Origin: Ustilaginoidea virens
Lineage: Eukaryota; Ascomycota; Sordariomycetes; Hypocreales; Clavicipitaceae
Assembly: GCF_000687475.1 (NCBI RefSeq)
Contig: NC_057316.1
Span: 3,100,001 to 3,164,000, forward strand
Length of the DNA: 64,000 nt
Direction of reading: 5' to 3'
A program made the translations under genes and the position numbers. Shown here piece after piece: positions 1 through 10,700 of the stretch. Position 1 is the stretch's first letter; each line of letters starts with the position of its first letter. The notes under the pieces were generated by a model. The model was not told the origin of the DNA. It made no database searches and worked only from the letters and a program-made list of their open reading frames with translations.

Positions 1-840
1 AGCCAAAGCGACCCCGGCGGGAGCAAGAATGGAAACGAACATGAAAATCCTGGTTCGGGGGGAAACAGCCGAGTCGCGGGGAACAGTGGAGGCGGCGCTT
101 CTACCGGCCACGGCCCAAACCAAAGCGATCCCGGCGGAAGTAATAATGGAGATGGAAATTCCGGTCCTGGAGGAAGCAGCCGAGTCGGCGGCAACAGTGG
201 CGGCGGCAATTCTACCGGCCATGGCCAGGATCAAAGCGATGCCGGCGGCAGCAGCGTCACTGGAAATGGAGATGCCCATTCCGGTTCTGGCGGGCATAAC
301 CAAGTCGGCGGCAACAGTGGTAGCAAAGGTGCTTCTACCGGAAGCGACTCTGGTCAAAGCGATCCCGGCGGGAGCAAAGATGGGAATGCAAGGGCAAGTT
401 CTGGTCCCGAGGGGAGCAGCCGAATCGGCAGCAACAGTGGCGGCGGCGCTCCCGCCAGCAACGGCCAAAACCAAAGCGATCCCGGCGGCAGCGGCGGCAG
501 CAGCGGCGGCAATGGAGATGCCCACGATGCACACGCATCCGCAAGTCACGGTCAAGGCGGCAGCGACGCTGGCAGCGCAGTCAGCAGCGCCCCTCCTACA
601 AATGGCCATGGCCAAGGCGAGAGCCCTTCCGGCGGGCAGGGGTCGCAGGCCTGGATGGCAAGTCACGGCCCCGGCACGACTTCTGCGCACGACGGGGATA
701 GACTCGCTTCAGGCGCGGCGTCCACGGCCCAAGACCCCGGGTCTACGGTCGCCACGGCGGGCGCTTCGGCCGGCAAGTCTGCCGCGGCGCTGTCCTGCCT
801 GCTGCTGGTTGCTGCTGCTGGCGTCGTGCTTGCGTCATGA
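1..840 (+). CDS. Repeat-rich, probably GPI-anchored surface protein (C-terminal part)
   Basis: Frame 1 is open from the first base of the window to a TGA at 838-840, about 279 codons. The N-terminus, and any signal peptide, lies outside the window. The protein is dominated by Gly, Ser, Asn, Gln and Asp in a repeat of 37 to 41 residues. Each copy opens with a Q-S-D-(P/A)-G-G block (bases 4, 121, 232, 355, 472) and holds a S-R-(V/I)-x-x-N-S-G-G-G block. The repeat fades after about base 520. The last 17 residues are hydrophobic (ALSCLLLVAAAGVVLAS) after a small-residue stretch (AGASAGKSA), as in a GPI-attachment signal. A secreted cell-wall protein is inferred. No catalytic domain is visible, so function is unknown. 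A longer overlapping ORF from base 29 in frame 2 is a shadow of the repeat. Confidence 0.7.
   Translation, partial: SQSDPGGSKNGNEHENPGSGGNSRVAGNSGGGASTGHGPNQSDPGGSNNGDGNSGPGGSSRVGGNSGGGNSTGHGQDQSDAGGSSVTGNGDAHSGSGGHNQVGGNSGSKGASTGSDSGQSDPGGSKDGNARASSGPEGSSRIGSNSGGGAPASNGQNQSDPGGSGGSSGGNGDAHDAHASASHGQGGSDAGSAVSSAPPTNGHGQGESPSGGQGSQAWMASHGPGTTSAHDGDRLASGAASTAQDPGSTVATAGASAGKSAAALSCLLLVAAAGVVLAS
4..520 (+). repeat. Coding tandem repeat, unit about 111-123 bp
   Basis: Copies begin near bases 4, 121, 232, 355 and 472, so spacings are 117, 111, 123 and 117 bp. All are multiples of three. Length variation comes from in-frame gains and losses of Gly/Ser/Asn codons. Confidence 0.8.
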
Positions 841-2147
841 GCCACAGGCGACTGCTGCGTGGCAGAGGAGATATCCCGACGAGAGGGCATGTTGTCCCTC
901 AGACATGGCTGCGAGGGGGGCCGCGTGGGTTGCTGCCTCGGATCATCAAGCCGCGCCGTGGATAGATGCCTCGTCGGCAGACTCGGTCGACGATGGATGT
1001 GTTGTTTCTGCACCCAACCAAACCAGGAGAGAAAATCTCCATCGTTTGTTGGAGTCTATTGGGAGCCTGGCTGATTTCCTCTCTTCTCGGGCGGGTCACT
1101 CACTTGGTCGCGCCGTGTGCCTCCAAGCAGGCGCAAGCAAGCGGCCGTATCCGTGGTCGCACATCGCCCCGAGCAGCCCATCGCTGTTTGTTTGTGCATC
1201 GTCTTACTGCACCGCGGCTGCGGAATTTCTCTGGAGTCTGGAGTCTGGAGTCTGGAGTCTGGAGTCTGGGACTCGCGAGACTCTGGAGCGATTCAGTTTG
1301 CACTTTCAAATTTGTGCGTCATGCGTCGGCAAGTGGGCAGCACTTGCCAAGACAAGCAAGTAGGGCCCAACGACTCAGCAGGGGCTAAACCCAAACCAGA
1401 AGTGTGAGGTTGCACTACTCGTTCTGGTACTTTGAACATGTAACAGAAGGTACCAAGCTACCTACCTCTAGGTACCTAGGTACCTAACCTAAGGTACCTT
1501 ACCTAATATCTCTCTTCTATACATCTCTTCCATTTTAGGCCTACCGAGTAGCAGCGAAAGAGAAATTGCCCAGGAACCTGCACGTGTGAAAACGTATAAG
1601 AGATGCCTCCTTATTTCATGTTTAATAAATCGCCGCTGTCAATGACTGGGATGCGTTTAGTTGTCACGTCAGCGCTCATGACAGGTACTGTGGACCTGTG
1701 GCTGCCCCACAGCGACGTCAAAGGCGGCAAGAATTCGCCAACGCCAAGCAAGCGTACAGAGGAGTACGGAGCTGTACGGACTATCAAATTCCCCTTATAG
1801 AGGTATGGGCCACTTTTTCCGGCCGTTGCAACCTGTGACTGGCCCATTCGCCTGCCCTAATGGTTGAGCAGCAGCACCTGCCGCCCCACTGGCGCGCTTA
1901 TACGAGAGCTGCTGCGAGAGCTGCTGCGAAAAGTCGCTGCGGGAGTCGCCGCAAGAGGGATGATGGATGGTGTCGGCTGAAAGGTGGAAATGGGAGCAAT
2001 GGCGACATCGGGAATTGACTCAATGGATAGTGGGGGGGCGCCAACTGGGGTCAAATTTGGGCCTTTGGGCCTGGCGGATACGGAGCACCGAGTCAACGTG
2101 AATACCTCTTGGCAGCGAACGCAAGACGTCTTTCGGTACCAACCCGG

Positions 2148-2179
<32 letters not shown>

Positions 2180-2515
2180 CTTACATGTCCGGAGTACTCC
2201 GTACTCCTATTGACTTGACAGCCGTTGGAAAACTTGACAGCAGACCAGACCCCCAGCCCCGTATCCCGTATCCCCATCCGCATCCGCATCCTCATCCCCC
2301 GTCGCCCGGCCAGATGAGAGAAGAAGAAGCGAGTAAGCGACTTCTTAAATGAGGCGCGGCCGGCCGTCCTCGTGCCCTCCGCTCCGGCCCCCTTTCTCCC
2401 ATTACACTCCCTCCCCGTCCATCCGCCCAGGAGGCCTGCCCCGTGCCAGTCGCCCCCCGACCCCCAAGCCAAGCCAAGCCAAACCGACCCCCCCAGCGCT
2501 CGCCATCGGACCAGC
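841..2515. other. Intergenic region upstream of the gamma-glutamyltranspeptidase gene
   Basis: No gene seen. It holds a 7-bp tandem repeat (CTGGAGT, five units, 1231-1265), a cluster of GGTACC palindromes (1449-1503, including the 16-bp palindrome AGGTACCTAGGTACCT), TACGGAG words near 1765 and 2197, and a (GGCA)n run at 2146-2180. A CATCCG/CATCCC hexamer stretch lies at about 2272-2300, close to the likely promoter. Confidence 0.6.
2146..2180. repeat. (GGCA)n tetranucleotide microsatellite
   Basis: About nine perfect GGCA units lie about 340 bp upstream of the gamma-glutamyltranspeptidase start codon. Confidence 0.9.
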
Positions 2516-4370
2516 ATGGTCGCGGCTCGTCTGCGCCTCGCGCCGCCTCTGCTCCTCGCCGCCTCTGCGTGGGCCTCGCTCGCCTCCGGCAGCGAGTGCA
2601 GCGACAAGCACGGGCCCCGGCTCGGCGCCGTCGCCTCCGAGAGCGGCATTTGCAGCAGGATCGGCGCGCGGCTGATCCAGGATGGCGGCAACGCGGCCGA
2701 CGCCCTGGTCGGCACCGTCTTTTGCATCGGCACCGTCGCCATGTACCACAGCGGCATCGGGGGCGGCGGCTTCCTGCTGCTGCGGACCGCCAACGGAACG
2801 TACGAGTACCTCGACTTTCGCGAAACCGCGCCGGCGGCAGCCTACGAGGCCATGTACAAGGGCAATGTCAAGGCTAGCATGTACGGCGGCCTGGCCAGGT
2901 AAGGGAAGCTGACGTGCCTTAGAGGTGAAGAGGCAAGAAGACGAAGAAGAAGACGACGAAGAAGAAGCAGAAGATGATGATGATGATGATGGCGATGATA
3001 AAGAACAAAGACCAGCGGGCCACGGCTGACCTTTCCTCCTCGGCAGCGGAGTTCCCGGAGAATTGCGTGCCACCGAATACCTCCACAAAACGTACGGCAA
3101 GCTGAAATGGGCCGACGTCATCGCCCCGTCCATCAAGCTCGCTCGCTACGGCTTCACCGTCACCGAGGACCTCGTCAAGTACATGGATTCCGTGTCGCCC
3201 AACGCCTTCCTGACCGAGGACCCGACCTGGGCCATGGACTTCGCCCCCCGCGGCTGCCGCGTCGGGCTGGGCGAGACCATGACGCGCAAGCGCTACGCAA
3301 ACACCCTCGAGGCCATCGCGGAGCAGGGCGCCGACGCCTTTTACACGGGCGCCATCGCCCGGGCCACCATCAACGCCCTGCGGGCGGCCAACGGCACCAT
3401 GACCATGGACGACCTCGCCAACTACACCATCGCCCACCGGAACCCCATCAGCATCAACTACCGCGGCTTCAACATCACCAGCACCAACGCCCCGTCCAGC
3501 GGAGCCGTGGCGCTCAGCGCTCTCAACATCCTCGCCGGATACAACAGCGGCCAGTTCCAGGAGCCCAGCCGCTCCAACCTCTCCACGCACCTGCTGGTCG
3601 AGGCCATCAAGTGGGGCTACGGCCAGCGCACCAAGCTGGGAGACCCGTCCTTCGTCTCCGGCCTCGACAAGTACACCCTGGACATGATCTCGGCAGACAC
3701 CGCTGCCGAGATTCGCTCCAAGATCCTCGACGACAAGACCTTCAACGTCTCGTACTACGACCCCCAGGGCATCGAGTCCTTGGAGACGCCCGGCACATCG
3801 CACATTGTCACGGCTGACGCCTCGGGCATGTCCGTGTCCATGACCACCACCATCAACCTGCTGTTCGGATCCAACCTCATGGTCCCGGAAACCGGCGTCA
3901 TCATGAACAACGAAATGAACGACTTCAGCATCCCCGGGGAAAGCAACGCGTTCGGTTACATCCCCAGCACCGCCAACTTCATCAGGCCCGGCAAGCGTCC
4001 GCTGTCCTCCATCTCTCCCCTCATCGCAGAGACGCCCGACGGCAAGCTGTTCTTCTCCATTGGCTCCGCCGGGGGTAGCCGCATCACCACGGCCAATATC
4101 CAGAATGCCATCCATTTGATAGACGGCAACATGACGACGGCGGCAGCCCTCAAGGAGCCCAGGCTGCACGACCAGCTGGTGCCAGCCTACGTCACCTTTG
4201 AGACGACGTACAACAACGCCACCGTCGACTTCCTCAGGGCCATAGGACACAACGTGACTTGGGTGGCGCCAGGCCAGAGCACCGCGCAGGCTCTGCGGCA
4301 GTTGCCAGATGGGACCTTTGAGGCGGCTGGTGAGCCGAGACAGAAGAACTCTGGTGGTTATGCCGTGTAA
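2516..4370 (+). CDS. Gamma-glutamyltranspeptidase (glutathione hydrolase), secreted or vacuolar
   Basis: Two exons, 2516-2898 and 3047-4370, give 568 residues. The intron (GTAAGG...GCTGAC...CGGCAG, 148 bp) restores the family motif S-G-V-P-G-E across the junction. The enzyme cleaves or transfers the gamma-glutamyl group of glutathione and related compounds. Like other N-terminal nucleophile enzymes, it matures by self-cleavage before a Thr. That Thr is residue 378 in the P-G-T378-S-H block. Other family hallmarks are N-N-E-M-N-D-F-S, the R-P-L-S-S-x-S-P block and G-S-A-G-G-S-R-I. Residues 1 to about 25 form a signal peptide (MVAARLRLAPPLLLAASAWA). Several N-x-S/T sites suggest secretion or vacuolar passage. 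The start at 2516 is chosen because the signal peptide begins there; the frame is open upstream but has no better ATG. Confidence 0.93.
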
Positions 4371-4920
4371 AACTGCTGCGCTGCGAGAAGAGACGAGAGA
4401 GAAAAGTAAAAGAAAGTCCACCATTTCACCGAGGCTGTCACTCCCGTAGTAATTTAATCATCCAGATTCTCGGCGTCTGCTTCTGCCGCCCAGTGAGTGA
4501 AAATCAAACAGACAAGAAGCTCGACAATGACGGCTGGCCCAGTCGGCAAGTACCGAGTACCCGTTGCACTCATGCACGCCCATGCAATTGACCCGTACCA
4601 TTCCGAAAGCTCCCGGTTCTTTCCATTGAAATCTAGGGCCAAGTTGAGGGGACCGGACCTCGGTTCGGAGCGCGGCTTAGTGATAACGAGCCAAGCCAAG
4701 TCGTCATTGGCGAGGTGACGCGGCCGACTCAGCGCCGATCCGGCCTGGCCTTCTTCTAACGTCTTCCCCACACGGACTGCCACAAATGAAAAAAATTCCT
4801 CGTGCTAAAAGTGAGTCAAGAGTAAGTTTACCAGGTCCACTTGCCGTAATTCTTCTCCTCTTGTAAAAAGATCACCATGCTTTCTTCCATTCGTATCCGC
4901 GCCTGCAATCGCTTGTCATC
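4371..4920. other. Intergenic region between gamma-glutamyltranspeptidase and MFS genes
   Basis: 550 bp with no supported gene. It should hold the terminator of the upstream gene and the promoter of the transporter. An ATG at 4877 is out of frame with the transporter start and could open a short upstream ORF. Confidence 0.5.
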
Positions 4921-6579
4921 ATGGGCCGCGCTTCATCGCCTTGGTCGTCGACCTCGCCCGAGCAAGGCAGACAACGACCGTCACGGCCAGAAATGATCCA
5001 GGTATCCTGGTCCCAAACCGCTCCATCGGAAACGACACCGAATGGGAGCAGCCCGACACCCCGGCAGAGACAACAGGCTTCTTCCGAGTATAGCACCGTC
5101 CACGGCCAAAGCGGCAATGAACCGGGCGGCAATGCCCGACTCCGTCGGGCCATCAGGACCATGAACGCTGCCTTTGACTGGGCCGGCCCCGACGACCCGG
5201 ACAACCCGCGAAACTTCCCGCTCTCCGTTCGTCTCTTCAGCGCAGTCGCCATCACCGGGCTCGCTTTCGTAGCAACGGCTGCCGGGGCCATGTACGCCCC
5301 AGCTCAGCCCGACATCATGGCCAGGTTTGCCTGCAGTCGCGAATCAGCCGTCCTTCCGCTGTCCATGTACAACCTTGGCCTAGCCTTCGGGCCACTGATT
5401 GGCGCCCCCCTGTCCGAGACGTACGGCCGAAAAGCCGTCTTCCTCATTTCCGGCCCTATTTTCGCAGCCTTCATGATAGCGTCTGGCTTTAGCACAACGC
5501 TCAGCAGCCTTACCGCTTGCCGGTTCTTTGCGGGCATGTTCTCGTCTTCTCTCATCAACAACGCTCCGGCGACTATACTGGATTCCATGTCCGGAAAGCT
5601 GCGAGGCATCAGCCTGAGCATATACTATACGTTGCCTTCCTTTGGAGCCGCCCTAGGTCCGCTCATAGGAGGCTTCATCGTGCAAGCTGGCGGGTGGCGG
5701 TGGACGCAGTGGACCGCCGTCTTCATGGCAGTTGGCTTTTATATCCCCGTCTGCTTCACGCGCGAGACGTACAAGAAGGTTATTCTGCGGCGACGTGCCA
5801 TTCGCCTGGGCCTGGACGCTTCGTCCCAGAGGACATCCCCTGGTCGTGCGTTTCGGTACTTTGCCACGGTTCTGGTTCAGCGACCGCTGCACATGTTGTT
5901 CACGGAACCGATTGTTACGCTCATCAGTTTGTACAACGGCTTCTTGTACGGGCTGCTGTACACCTTTGTCATTGCAGTGCCCTGGATCTTTCGAGAGTAC
6001 TATGGCTTCAGCCAGACTGCCCAATCATTGTCGTACTCGGGCCTCATTATTGGGGCACTGGCAGCCTCGACGCCTCTTGTCCTGATTGACTTGCAGTATT
6101 ATCAGAAGCGGCTCGCGCAATGGAGAAACACTCACCCCCCGGATGAAGACGGCGCAGAAGAACCTCTGCCGTCGGAACACCGACTTGTGGGTGCCATGAT
6201 TGGCAGCTTCACACTGCCCATCAGTCTCTTTATTTCCGCGTGGGCAGCTCAGTTCCGCGCACATTGGATAGTGCCCATCATTTTCCAGGGCTGCGTCATG
6301 TTCAGCTCCCTTCTCATCTACGCCAGTGCCACCATGTTTATGATGGACGCATATGGCCCCTTGTACGCCGCGTCGGCTTCAGGGGCAATGATGCTGAGTC
6401 GCTATCTGCTCAGCGCCGCATTTCCCCTGTTTGCCTTGCAAATGTACCGTGCCCTTGGTGTCGGATGGGCAACCAGCATACTCGGATTCATCACAGTTGC
6501 CATGGCGCCGATTCCGTGGTGCTTCTGGATATACGGAGCGAGAATAAGGGAACGCAGTAGATACGAAACCAGCACATAG
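4921..6579 (+). CDS. Major facilitator superfamily transporter, DHA1 drug/polyamine type
   Basis: A single uninterrupted ORF of 552 residues. A hydrophilic N-terminal tail of about 100 residues is followed by about 12 hydrophobic segments, with a cytoplasmic loop near residues 290-320 and another near 400-420. Motif A appears as S-E-T-Y-G-R-K after TM2. The antiporter motif C appears as G-A-A-L-G-P-L-I-G-G in TM5. The pre-TM1 sequence W-x-G-P-D-D-P-D-N-P-R-N is typical of the fungal DHA1 subgroup containing polyamine (TPO-like) and multidrug exporters. Proton-driven export at the plasma membrane is inferred from the family; the substrate cannot be read from sequence. The start is the first ATG of the frame. 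Confidence 0.9.
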   Translation: MGRASSPWSSTSPEQGRQRPSRPEMIQVSWSQTAPSETTPNGSSPTPRQRQQASSEYSTVHGQSGNEPGGNARLRRAIRTMNAAFDWAGPDDPDNPRNFPLSVRLFSAVAITGLAFVATAAGAMYAPAQPDIMARFACSRESAVLPLSMYNLGLAFGPLIGAPLSETYGRKAVFLISGPIFAAFMIASGFSTTLSSLTACRFFAGMFSSSLINNAPATILDSMSGKLRGISLSIYYTLPSFGAALGPLIGGFIVQAGGWRWTQWTAVFMAVGFYIPVCFTRETYKKVILRRRAIRLGLDASSQRTSPGRAFRYFATVLVQRPLHMLFTEPIVTLISLYNGFLYGLLYTFVIAVPWIFREYYGFSQTAQSLSYSGLIIGALAASTPLVLIDLQYYQKRLAQWRNTHPPDEDGAEEPLPSEHRLVGAMIGSFTLPISLFISAWAAQFRAHWIVPIIFQGCVMFSSLLIYASATMFMMDAYGPLYAASASGAMMLSRYLLSAAFPLFALQMYRALGVGWATSILGFITVAMAPIPWCFWIYGARIRERSRYETST

Positions 6580-7757
6580 AAACGCTGGCAGACAAGACTG
6601 AGGAGATGGCGCTCACCTTGGACCGTCCAATGGGGGCGCAGGAGTCAATTGGGGCTACCTGCTCAGCCGCTCCAACATGCATGCATGGCTTTTGCGCATC
6701 TGAGGCTCGACGACGCTTCCTGCGAGCTCTGCCAGAACGGCTGGCATCAGGGCGTTTCGCGCGATCGGGCACGGAGTATGTGAAAGGCAGTTCTGTGGGT
6801 TGAGGAAAGAGCTGACGGATAAAGAGGAAGCCGTGATGTCAAGCCAGGCACCCGCGGAATGTGGCACCGTGCCTGCACTGTAATGGCACTGTGGTGGCAC
6901 GGTGGTCTGTCTGCCAATTAAAACGGGCCTGGTTTTCTGGACTCCGTGCTGCGTGCGACGACGGACTAGTCGGGCGCGGGTCCCAGGCCGAGGATGTCGG
7001 CATAAAGCCCAAGTTGCTGATCCCTGCACCTTTAAGAAACTTCTTTGAATGAAACAGAGCTTTTCCGGCATTGTTAGATCCCCGAATTTTCTTGGATTTC
7101 TGCAAATCCTTATGATTCTGATGATAAACGTCGGTCGTGCAGTCCAGTTGACCTTATCGGTGCCCAGATAAGCCTGGGTGTGTGTGTTCTGACACTGTGT
7201 GCAGCAAACAAGAACCTGTCGCTCCATAAGGTACTGTACCTACCTAAGGCTGGTACCTACGAACCTGCCTAGGCCCTCACCTAGGAATGGGTACCCTGGA
7301 GCTGTGGGTTACTTCAGTTGGTCTGAAGTCCCCTGAAGTCCCCTGGCGCAACCGCCACACCAGAGCTGGCAAGGCACGGGGCACTGCTGTACGGAGTAAC
7401 CTGCCTGCATGGCTGCATGGGGCTCTGACAGGGCAAAAAACTTGAAGAGTACAGATCGCGACTCTCCAAAAGAGTCGTCGCCCAAAAGAGTCGCACGAGG
7501 GTCCAGCTCGGCCAAAAATTGACCAGAATCGACCTTCGCATTCTCTTCTCCCCTCATGGTCACGGCCACGCAGCCTGGCCTCCTTTCATCCGTCTTCACC
7601 CTGGTGGATGCTTCGCTCCCTGTCTTGGCCTCGTGACTTTCCCACCAATCGTCTCTAGCTTTGGTATAGAGAGATCTTGGGCTCTTCTCTTCTCCTCACC
7701 CCCCTCCCTGCCCTGGTTCGTTCGAGATTGCGACCCAACGACGTCGTTATCGTCGCC
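6580..7757. other. Intergenic region upstream of SPF1
   Basis: No gene seen. It contains a GGTACC/ACCTAGG cluster at 7229-7293 and a TACGGAGTA word near 7390. Short ORFs on both strands overlap each other and have no recognisable domain. Confidence 0.5.
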
Positions 7758-10700
7758 ATGGCGCCGTTGGTCGACAATGCCCAGATCAAGGAGGCCGAGT
7801 TGCTGCTGCCGCTTCCCTTGCAGTTCCACGCCTACGTCTGGCCGTTCGCCATCATCTGGCCCATCTTCCTGCGCTACTATCTGACCAAGGAACTCTACGA
7901 CAAGTACATCGGTGCGCCAGAATGGACTTTTGTTTGGTGTGGCACCATAATCACTTTGCAGTCACTTGTCTGGCTGAGCACCCACTGGAGTGTCGGCCTG
8001 GACGCACGCTTCAGGGCCACCAAGGTCAAAACCGTTGACGAGGCTCAGCTCATCAAGGTCCTCCCCGTCGCCAACTCTGGCTCTGGCGAGATATGCAAAC
8101 TGGTTCGAGACAAGGTAGGGCCAAGAAGAGCGTCTTTCGATCTCATGCAATACCCGTCCATCTTCACAGCTAATGGGAACGTCTCACGCAATAGACTGGC
8201 GGCAAGGTCAACACATCCTTTCTCTTCCAAAAGCGCCGATTCCTGTTCGATACCACCACGAGATCGTTCTCTACCCTCCAATATGATATCGACAACGAAC
8301 CCAAGCCCACCGTCGGGCACTTCCAGTCCTCTAGGGGCCTGGAGAAGCAGTCGGACATTTCGCGAATCGAGCAGCACTACGGCACCAATACCTTTGATAT
8401 CCCTGTTCCGACCTTCACAGAGCTCTTCAAGGAGCATGCTGTCGCGCCCTTCTTCGTTTTCCAGATTTTCTGCGTCGGTCTTTGGCTGCTCGATGAGTAT
8501 TGGTACTACTCGCTTTTCACGCTATTCATGCTCGTCGCCTTTGAGAGCACCGTTGTCTGGCAGCGCCAGCGTACGCTCAACGAATTCCGCGGCATGAGCA
8601 TCAAGCCGTACGATATCTGGGCGTTTCGCCTCGGGAAATGGACTCAAGTGCAGACGGATCGTCTTCTCCCCGGCGACTTGGTGTCTGTGGGACGTACCAA
8701 GGAAGACAGTGGTGTCGCCTGCGACATGCTGCTGGTTGAGGGAACGGCGATCGTTAACGAGGCGATGCTTTCCGGAGAGAGCACACCCTTGCTCAAGGAT
8801 TCCATCCAGCTACGTCCCTCGGATGCCGCCCTTGACACCGAGGGGCTTGACAAGAATGCTTTCCTGTGGGGAGGAACCAAGGTCCTTCAAGTTACCCACG
8901 GCAATCCCGACCAAGAGAAGCCAAAACTTGCATCCGGCGTCCCCCCGCCGCCTGATAACGGAGCCATGGCCATTGTCACGAAAACCGGGTTCGAAACCTC
9001 CCAGGGCAGCCTCGTTCGCACCATGATTTACTCTACCGAGCGCGTTTCCGCAAACAACTTTGAAGCCCTGCTTTTCATCCTCTTCCTTTTGATCTTTGCG
9101 CTTGCCGCCTCATGGTATGTCTGGGACGAAGGTGTGCGCAAGGACCGCAAGCGATCCAAGCTTCTGCTTGACTGCATCTTGATCGTCACCAGTGTCGTTC
9201 CGCCGGAACTGCCCATGGAGCTGAGCCTTGCCGTCAACACCAGTCTGGCAGCGCTTTCCAAGCTGGCCATTTTCTGCACCGAGCCGTTTAGAATCCCTTA
9301 CGGTGGCCGCATTGACATTGCTTGCTTCGACAAAACCGGAACCCTCACCGGGGAGGATTTGGTGGTGGAAGGTATTGCGGGGCTTGGCTTGGCCAATTCC
9401 GAGATCAACGACACCAAAGAAACTGACGGGGCTCACTCCACAATGGTCTCTGTGGTGGATGCGAGCCTTGAGACGCAGCTGGTTCTGGCCACTGCCCATG
9501 CCCTGGTCAGGCTCGAGGAAGGCGATATTGTCGGCGACCCGATGGAAAAGGCAACCCTTACGTCCCTCGGGTGGGGGCTCGGAGGCAACGATATTTTGGC
9601 CAGCAGAAGCAACAACGGCACTCAAGGAACAGTTCAGATCAAGCGTCGTTTCCAATTCTCCTCGGCGCTCAAACGCCAAAGCTCGGTCGCCCTTGTCAAC
9701 GGTATCTCCAAGACTGGGAAGAAGATCCGCGGTACCTTTGTCGGTGTAAAGGGTGCTCCGGAAACGATCATGAGGATGCTGGTTGATGTTCCTGCCGGCT
9801 ATGAGGAGACGTTCAAATACTTCACCCGCAAGGGTTCGCGTGTCTTGGCTCTGGCCTACAAGCAGCTCACGGTCCAGTCTGAACTCAGTTCCGGCAAAAT
9901 CAACGATTTGAAGCGTGAACAGGTTGAAGCCGGCCTCACCTTTGCTGGCTTTCTGGTTCTTCACTGCCCCCTCAAGGAGGATGCCAAGGAGGCTGTCCGG
10001 ATGCTAAACGAGAGTAGCCACCGCGTTGTCATGATTACAGGAGACAACCCTCTGACCGCTGTCCACGTCGCTCGCGAGGTAGACATTGTTGATCGGGACG
10101 TTTTGATTCTGGATGCACCCGAGGATAATGCGGGCGGGAAAAGGCTGGTTTGGAAGAGCGTCGATGACAAGATTAGCATCCCTGTCGATGCAAGGCAAGC
10201 CATCGACTCTGAAATCCTCCGCACCAAGGACCTCTGCGTTACCGGGTATGCGCTGGCTCAGTTCAAAGACCAAGCCGGCTGGAATTCTTTGCTGCGCCAC
10301 GCCTGGGTTTATGCGCGGGTATCGCCCAAGCAAAAGGAGGATATTCTGCTCGGCTTGAAAGACATGGGTTACTACACTCTCATGGCTGGCGATGGTACAA
10401 ACGATGTCGGCGCTCTCAAGCAGGCGCACATCGGAGTTGCCCTGCTCAACGGTACCAAGGAAGATTTGGCGCGCATCGCCGAGCACGCCAGAAACACAAA
10501 GATGAAGGAAGTGTACCAAAAGCAATGCGACTTGATGAAGCGCTTCAACCAACCCACGCCGCCCGTTCCTGTCATGATTGCTCATCTCTTTCCGCCCGGT
10601 CCAACCAACCCCAACTACATGAAGGCTGCCGAACGGGAGGCCAAGAACAAGAAGATGACGGTGGAGGCATACATCAAAGCGCAGGGCCACCCGGTCGAGA

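Noticed and set aside
29..1363. 444-codon ORF in frame 2 at the left edge
   Set aside because: It lies over the Gly/Ser repeat of the frame-1 gene, reads as Ala/Met/Pro low complexity, and runs past the real stop into intergenic DNA.
2919..4424. 501-codon minus-strand ORF opposite the gamma-glutamyltranspeptidase gene
   Set aside because: An antisense shadow of a GC-rich coding region; no domain. Similar shadows occur opposite the aminotransferase (31543-33120) and the methyltransferase (38214-39302).
8990..9002. GGTTCGAAACC, resembling a tRNA T-arm
   Set aside because: It is inside the SPF1 coding exon, with no cloverleaf.
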